From Oxalobacteraceae bacterium (GTDB lineage: Bacteria; Pseudomonadota; Gammaproteobacteria; Burkholderiales; Burkholderiaceae_D), in contig CANFGA010000009.1 of the NCBI GenBank assembly GCA_947446335.1, positions 1-19,486 of the forward strand: a stretch of 19,486 bases of DNA, given 5' to 3'. Of this stretch, positions 14,939 through 19,486 are shown piece by piece; the first letter of the stretch is position 1, and the number at the start of each line of letters is the position of its first letter. The translations under genes and the position numbers were made by a program. The notes beneath the pieces are model-generated. The model searched no databases and was not told the origin of the DNA. It was given only the letters and a program-made list of their open reading frames with translations.

Positions 14939-16005
14939 ACCCGCAATGCGCGCATGCCATGCGCAGCGAGGTAAGCGAGCACCATCCCGGGCAGCGCAGT
15001 GAGCGCACCCACCTCGTGCACGCCCCCCATCAAGACCGCCTCGCGCGGCATGCCGAACACGATGCAACTGGCTTCATCCTGGGCAAAATTGTGCGCTCCG
15101 GCTTCCTTCATCTCGACCATTGCGGCGGCACCATCCTTGCCCATCCCGGTCAGAATCACGCCCACCGCATTCTTGCCGGCAACCTGCGCAGCCGAGCGAA
15201 ACAGCACATCGACCGATGGACGGTGCCGGTTGACCGGCTCGCTTTGCTCGATCTTGGTCACGTAGTTGGCACCGCTGCGCGCCAGCAGCAGATGGGAATG
15301 ACCGGGCGCGATATAAGCGTGGCCAGGCAGGATGCGCTCGCCGCCGGCCGCTTCCTGCACCGAAATCTTGCACAAGGTATCGAGGCGACGCGCAAACGAG
15401 CGCGTGAAACCCTCGGGCATGTGCTGGGTGATCATGATCCCAGGGCAATCCGAAGGCATCTGCATCAAGAACTCGCGGATCGCCTCGGTGCCGCCGGTCG
15501 AGGCGCCGATGATGATCAGCTTTTCGCTCGATGTCAGCGGATTTTTCAACGCCGGCAGCGGCTGCAGCGGAGCCTCGCCCGCCACCGGCAGCTTGCGCGG
15601 CTTGATGCGGGCCTTGGCTGCGGCGCGGATCTTGTCGGCGATCAAGTCGGCATACTCGCGCATCCCGCTCTGGATCGACATCTTCGGCTTGGTCACGAAA
15701 TCGACCGCACCGAGTTCCAGCGCGCGCAGGGTGATCTCGGAGCCGCGCTCGGTCAGCGATGACACCATCAAGACCGGCATCGGACGCAGCCGCATCAGTT
15801 TTTCGAGAAAGTCCAGCCCATCCATCTTGGGCATTTCGACGTCCAGCGTCAGGACATCCGGATTGGTTTTCTTGATCATCTCGCGCGCCACCAGAGGATC
15901 GGGCGCAACGCCGACCACTTCCATGTCGCTCTGGCTGTTGACGATCTCGCTCATGATGCTGCGGATCAATGCCGAGTCATCCACGATCAATACTTTGATC
16001 TTCAT
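14935..16005 (-). CDS. cheB: Chemotaxis protein-glutamate methylesterase/deamidase CheB
   Basis: 356 aa. CheB removes methyl groups from receptor glutamates and deamidates glutamines as part of adaptation. The N-terminal receiver domain (about 1-125) has the phosphoacceptor Asp55 in LTLDVEMPKMDG. The C-terminal esterase domain starts near 160, with the catalytic triad Ser169 (IGASTGGTEA), His195 (TQHMPEGF) and Asp291 (TGMGKDGAAAM). The start at 16005 (MKIKVLIVDDS) is preferred because it matches the usual receiver N-terminus and has GGAAAG eight bases upstream. An ATG at 16026 would add seven residues. It lies 42 bp after cheD. Confidence 0.97.
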   Translation of the reverse strand: MKIKVLIVDDSALIRSIMSEIVNSQSDMEVVGVAPDPLVAREMIKKTNPDVLTLDVEMPKMDGLDFLEKLMRLRPMPVLMVSSLTERGSEITLRALELGAVDFVTKPKMSIQSGMREYADLIADKIRAAAKARIKPRKLPVAGEAPLQPLPALKNPLTSSEKLIIIGASTGGTEAIREFLMQMPSDCPGIMITQHMPEGFTRSFARRLDTLCKISVQEAAGGERILPGHAYIAPGHSHLLLARSGANYVTKIEQSEPVNRHRPSVDVLFRSAAQVAGKNAVGVILTGMGKDGAAAMVEMKEAGAHNFAQDEASCIVFGMPREAVLMGGVHEVGALTALPGMVLAYLAAHGMRALRV

Positions 16006-16047
16006 GCAATTGTCTTTCCGGGCCATGCCCTGTTGGTTGATCCAGAC

Positions 16048-16650
16048 TTAAAACAGATCGATTTCGCCGCCGACCGGTGCCTTGAGTCGGCTTGCATAAT
16101 CCTGTTCGCGCTGGACCAGCGTCTCGTTATGGGCTTGCATCAACTTCTTGACCAGCACCTTGCCTGTGCGCGGGAAAAAATAGACCTTGCGCGGGTAAAT
16201 GTCATTCAAGTCCTCGGCCACGATACGCATTTTTTCAGCGCGCAGGTAATTGAGCACGAACGCCGCATTGCGCTCGCCGACATTGATCGCCTTGAAACCG
16301 CGCAACACCGCACCGCCGCCGAAGACTTTCGCTTCCAGATTCTCGCGCCGCGCACCCGCCTTGAGCAACTCGTTGATCAACACTTCCATCGCATAGTTTC
16401 CGTAACGCATGGAGGCCGATACCGGATTGCTCATGTCGCCGCCATCGGGCAGCATGAAGTGATTCATCCCTCCCAGCCCGGTGACACGGTCCCGGATGCA
16501 AGCAGAAACGCAGGAACCGAGCACCGTCACGATCAGCATGTCCTGCCCGGTGTAGTAAAACTCACCCGGCAGGATCTTGGCCGCTTCGCACGAAAAGGTC
16601 CGATCGTAATAGACATTCTTGGCAAACTGTTCTTTTGGTTCCACGCTCAT
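16048..16650 (-). CDS. cheD: Receptor glutamine deamidase CheD
   Basis: 200 aa. CheD deamidates specific glutamines on chemoreceptors and in many species feeds into adaptation. The catalytic Thr-Cys-His set is visible: Thr42 and Cys47 in VTVLGSCVSAC, and His64 in GMNHFMLP. The FGGGAV motif of the fold follows. The start at 16650 (MSVEPKEQF) fits the family; an in-frame ATG at 16707 would add 19 residues that overlap cheR. The cheR stop lies seven bases before this ATG. In Bacillus and Thermotoga CheD works with CheC; here the cluster has CheZ as phosphatase and no CheC in view. Confidence 0.95.
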   Translation of the reverse strand: MSVEPKEQFAKNVYYDRTFSCEAAKILPGEFYYTGQDMLIVTVLGSCVSACIRDRVTGLGGMNHFMLPDGGDMSNPVSASMRYGNYAMEVLINELLKAGARRENLEAKVFGGGAVLRGFKAINVGERNAAFVLNYLRAEKMRIVAEDLNDIYPRKVYFFPRTGKVLVKKLMQAHNETLVQREQDYASRLKAPVGGEIDLF

Positions 16651-16657
16651 GTTTTTC

Positions 16658-17524
16658 TCACATGTTGTTCGATGACCGCAAGGCACCCTGGCCAGCTGCG
16701 AGCTCATATACCGTTTTCCCGCGCAACTTCAAGGCATCCGACACATAGAGGAAATTTTCCGAATGTCCGGCGAACAGCAGGGCATCCGATTTCATCAATG
16801 GCACGAAACGCGCCAGAATCTTGCGCTGGGTATCCTTGTCAAAATAAATCATTACATTGCGGCAAAAAATCACATCGAACTGGCCGCTCAAGGGCCAGCC
16901 TTCGGCCAGCAAATTGAGCGGCTTGAACGTGATCATCTGGCGTAATTCCGAACGCACCCGGACCATCCCGGCCTGCTCGCCCTTGCCGCGCAAGAAAAAT
17001 TTCCGGGCGCGCTCAGGGCTCATCTTGTCGAGCCGCTCGATCGGATACACGCCGCTCGTTGCCGTGGCCAGCACATTGGTATCGATATCGGTGGCGATGA
17101 TGTGGGCCGGCGGAGTCAGCGTGCCGAAGGCTTCGCACAAGGTCATCGCAATCGAATACGGCTCTTCCCCGGTCGAACTGGCGCTGCACCAGACCGTGAT
17201 CGGCCCCTTCAAGTTCTTGACGTGCTCGGCCAGCAGCGGAAAATGGTGCGCCTCGCGGAAAAACGATGTCAGATTCGTGGTCAACGCATTGGTGAACGAT
17301 TCCCACTCATCTTGCATCCGGCCCGCTTCCAGCGCGTCCAGGTAAGCGACGAACGACGTCATCGCGCGCGCGCGCAAGCGCCGCGCCAGCCGGCTGTATA
17401 CCATTTCCTGTTTGCCGATCGCCAGCGAAATCCCGGCCCGCTTGTAGATCAACGCACGCACGCGATCGAAGTCTTGCACGGTGAATGCAAATTCCTTTCC
17501 CGTATTGTTTTCTTGCTTGGACAT
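16658..17524 (-). CDS. cheR: Chemotaxis protein methyltransferase CheR
   Basis: 288 aa. CheR methylates receptor glutamates using S-adenosylmethionine. An N-terminal all-helical domain (about 15-80, FTVQDFDRVRALIYKRAGIS) precedes the SAM-binding domain. Key segments are LTTNLTSFFRE, WCSASSTGEEPYSIA (a variant of the usual SAM-site loop), ATDID, and DVIFCRNVMIYFD. The C-terminus is normal (LFAGHSENF). The start at 17524 has AAAGG about six bases upstream. The neighbouring receptor ends in a WxxF-type pentapeptide that can tether CheR. It lies 64 bp after the receptor gene and seven bases before cheD. Confidence 0.97.
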   Translation of the reverse strand: MSKQENNTGKEFAFTVQDFDRVRALIYKRAGISLAIGKQEMVYSRLARRLRARAMTSFVAYLDALEAGRMQDEWESFTNALTTNLTSFFREAHHFPLLAEHVKNLKGPITVWCSASSTGEEPYSIAMTLCEAFGTLTPPAHIIATDIDTNVLATATSGVYPIERLDKMSPERARKFFLRGKGEQAGMVRVRSELRQMITFKPLNLLAEGWPLSGQFDVIFCRNVMIYFDKDTQRKILARFVPLMKSDALLFAGHSENFLYVSDALKLRGKTVYELAAGQGALRSSNNM

Positions 17525-17588
17525 TATTGCCTTTTAGATATCTCTATCATGCATGACTGACGCAACAGCGCGAGTGGCTGTTCTTGTT

Positions 17589-19274
17589 TCAGAATTCTTC
17601 CCAATCGTCGCTGGCTGCGCCGCCCTGCCTGGCCGATGGCGCTGCCCGCCGCGCGACCGATGGCTTGGGCACGACCACGGGCACCGGAGCTGAAGCGGCG
17701 ACCGGCGTGGCACGGCGCGCGGCATAGGCATCGGGCAACGTGAAGATGCTGACCGCCACCGCCAGTTTTCTCGATTGCTGCTGCATGCTGTCGGCCGCCG
17801 CCGCCGCCTCTTCGACCAGCGCTGCATTTTTCTGCGTCATTTCATCCATCTGGGCAATCGCTTGATTGATTTCCTCGATCCCGTGGCTTTGCTCCTGGGT
17901 CGCGGCAGTGATCTCGCTCATGATGTCGGCCACTTGCTTGATCGAGGTGACGATCAGCCCCATCGTTTGACCTGCCTGATCGACCAGTTTGCTGCCGAGG
18001 TCAACCTGGCCGACCGAGTCGTCGATCAAGGCCTTGATTTCCTTGGCGGCGCCAGCCGAACGCTGCGCCAGATTGCGCACTTCGGCCGCCACCACGGCAA
18101 AGCCACGGCCCTGCTCGCCGGCACGCGCCGCTTCCACTGCCGCATTCAATGCCAGAATATTGGTCTGGAACGCGATGCTATCGATGACACCGATGATGTC
18201 GACGATCTTGCGCGAACTTTCCTTGATCGAGCCCATGCTGCCAACCACTTGCGACACTACACCGCCGCCCTTGAGCGCGACCAACGATGCCGATGCGGCA
18301 AGCGTGTTGGCCTGGCGCGCATTATCGGCATTTTGCCTCACGGTGCCAGTCAATTCTTCCATCGAACTGGCGGTTTGTTCCAGCGAACTGGCCTGCGACT
18401 CGGTGCGCGCCGACAAATCGGCATTGCCGGAGGCGATTTCGCTCGCCACCTGGATCATTTCCTCGCTGCTGGAACGCACCTCGCCGACCGTTTTTGCCAA
18501 ATTCTCATTCATGTCTTTCAGCGCTTGCAACAGCAGGCTGATCTCATCTCGGCCAGTGACCACCACGTGCGAAGTCAGTTCGCTCGCTGCCACCTTTTGT
18601 GCCACCACCAGGGCGCCCGACAGCGGCACCGTGATGCTGCGCGTGATCGCCACGGCGCAGGCCGCACCGAGCGCGAGCGCCAGCGCGCCCATGGCGAGCA
18701 AGATCAGCATCAGGCGCTGGTCGCCCGCTTGCGATCCGGCCAATAAATCGTGCCCGGCTGCCTGCTGCAGACCAACTAGCTTGTTCAGCCCCATCAGAAT
18801 TTGCGCATTGAGCGGATCGACGCGGCTGACGATGACCGACACGGCACCTTCGCTGTCGAATGCAAGCACCTGAGTGATCGCTTCCTTGAAAGCGGCGCCC
18901 AGTTGCACATCGAGGGCCGAGATTGCGTCCAATATCTCTTTCTCGGCAGCGCCGGAGCCCATCTTTTGCAACTGATCGCGCGCCGCATCGTAATGTTTGC
19001 GCTGCAAGCTGACCTTGGCTTCTTCTTTTTTCATCAAGTCAACGTCAGACTGCAAACCGATGTTGCGGATCGCGATACCGGTTTCCAGCATCGCGCTTTT
19101 CATCGCCTCCGCCTGCAGGGTTTTCGCGTTCGAGCGCTCGATGCCCGACATCAGGCTTGCCTTGTTTTGAAGGTTGAGAAAGCTGACCGAAAATACCATC
19201 GCGACCAGGATCAGCAAGACCGCCCCGAAACCCAGCCCCAGCCTGGTGCCTATCTTAAAATTGCGCAAGTTCAT
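17589..19274 (-). CDS. Methyl-accepting chemotaxis protein (4HB-type sensor)
   Basis: 561 aa transmembrane chemoreceptor. Layout: short cytoplasmic N-terminus; TM1 about 11-33; a roughly 150-residue periplasmic domain of predicted helical-bundle (4HB) character; TM2 about 187-211; HAMP about 212-264; and a long coiled-coil signalling domain. The hairpin tip that contacts CheA and CheW is intact (IAFQTNILALNAAVEAARAG, 367-386, then EQGRGFAVVA). Methylation-helix sequences such as SLEQTASSMEELTGTV are present. An Ala/Pro/Val-rich linker leads to the last residues DDWEEF, a WxxF pentapeptide of the kind that binds CheR and CheB. The periplasmic ligand is unknown. The Shine-Dalgarno is weak. Called tsr- or tar-like in related genomes. 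Confidence 0.93.
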   Translation of the reverse strand: MNLRNFKIGTRLGLGFGAVLLILVAMVFSVSFLNLQNKASLMSGIERSNAKTLQAEAMKSAMLETGIAIRNIGLQSDVDLMKKEEAKVSLQRKHYDAARDQLQKMGSGAAEKEILDAISALDVQLGAAFKEAITQVLAFDSEGAVSVIVSRVDPLNAQILMGLNKLVGLQQAAGHDLLAGSQAGDQRLMLILLAMGALALALGAACAVAITRSITVPLSGALVVAQKVAASELTSHVVVTGRDEISLLLQALKDMNENLAKTVGEVRSSSEEMIQVASEIASGNADLSARTESQASSLEQTASSMEELTGTVRQNADNARQANTLAASASLVALKGGGVVSQVVGSMGSIKESSRKIVDIIGVIDSIAFQTNILALNAAVEAARAGEQGRGFAVVAAEVRNLAQRSAGAAKEIKALIDDSVGQVDLGSKLVDQAGQTMGLIVTSIKQVADIMSEITAATQEQSHGIEEINQAIAQMDEMTQKNAALVEEAAAAADSMQQQSRKLAVAVSIFTLPDAYAARRATPVAASAPVPVVVPKPSVARRAAPSARQGGAASDDWEEF

Positions 19275-19320
19275 GGACTGCTTTCATTGATGCTTTTGTT
19301 CACAACTGGCGCGATGGATG

Positions 19321-19340
19321 AATCAGGCAGAATCAGGCAG
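19321..19340. repeat. 10-bp tandem duplication across the cheW stop
   Basis: AATCAGGCAG occurs twice with no gap (19321-19330 and 19331-19340). The copy nearer cheW contains the last codons and the TGA. The other lies in the 58-bp gap to the receptor gene. It looks like a slippage duplication. Confidence 0.6.
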
Positions 19341-19486
19341 CGATCTTCTCGATCAGGCCCATTTCAGAACTCGACATCAGCTTGTCGATGTCGAGCAAGA
19401 TCAGCATCCGGTCATCGATGGTGCCAAGGCCAACGAGGTAATCGGAGTTGAACGCGGTACCCATTTGTGGCGCCGGCTTGACCTGA
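19333..19486 (-). CDS. cheW: Chemotaxis coupling protein CheW, C-terminal part only
   Basis: The final 51 residues are visible; the gene runs off the right edge. The sequence includes SDYLVGLGTIDDRMLILLDI and then LMSSSEMGLIEK, the end of the CheW SH3-like fold. CheW links receptors to the kinase CheA. The position just upstream of the receptor and cheR fits the usual order, and cheA is expected beyond the edge. The stop (19333-19335) lies within a 10-bp tandem duplication (19321-19340). Confidence 0.9.
   Translation of the reverse strand, partial: QVKPAPQMGTAFNSDYLVGLGTIDDRMLILLDIDKLMSSSEMGLIEKIAA

Overview
The window reads as ordinary chromosome of a high-GC betaproteobacterium, most likely in or near the Oxalobacteraceae (Janthinobacterium/Massilia/Herbaspirillum type). 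This rests on three things: an EF-P with Arg32 beside an EarP gene, the DUF3460-scpA-panC arrangement, and a cheW-mcp-cheR-cheD-cheB-cheY-cheZ block of the type found in motile Burkholderiales. The family placement is inference from protein flavour and synteny, not a database result. Nearly all the sequence is accounted for by conserved genes, and I see no mobile element, CRISPR array, toxin-antitoxin pair or defence island.

Layout. At 1-274 (-) is the N-terminal part of an unrecognised protein, followed by about 310 bp without a clear gene, then a small unrecognised ORF at 585-809 (+). dbpA (972-2396, +), an RNA helicase for 50S assembly, is separated by a bidirectional terminator from the convergent efp gene. 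The minus strand then carries, in transcription order, mrp/apbC, a DUF4399 secreted protein, gltX, five tRNA genes (Ala-Glu-Ala-Glu-Glu), earP and efp. metG (+) diverges from mrp and converges on an EamA/DMT transporter (-). Divergent from the transporter is a + strand run of DUF3460, scpA and panC. From 13753 to the end, all on the minus strand, lies a chemotaxis operon read as cheW (partial), mcp, cheR, cheD, cheB, cheY, cheZ.

How the genes fit together. The first 10 kb is rich in translation functions: DbpA (ribosome assembly), EF-P and its activating rhamnosyltransferase EarP, glutamyl- and methionyl-tRNA synthetases, and tRNAs for Glu and Ala. gltX lies directly upstream of a tRNA array holding three copies of its own substrate tRNA. 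The array appears to be two transcription units with separate promoters and terminators. The chemotaxis block has full adaptation machinery (CheR, CheB, CheD), a response regulator, its phosphatase CheZ, and a receptor whose C-terminus ends in a CheR/CheB-tethering type pentapeptide.

The least expected structures are non-coding. Both tRNA-Ala genes are bracketed by perfect 10-12 bp inverted repeats that would pair the 5' leader with the 3' trailer. There is also an 11-bp direct repeat between cheB and cheY, and a hairpin in the probable metG leader. No clearly undescribed multi-gene system was found.
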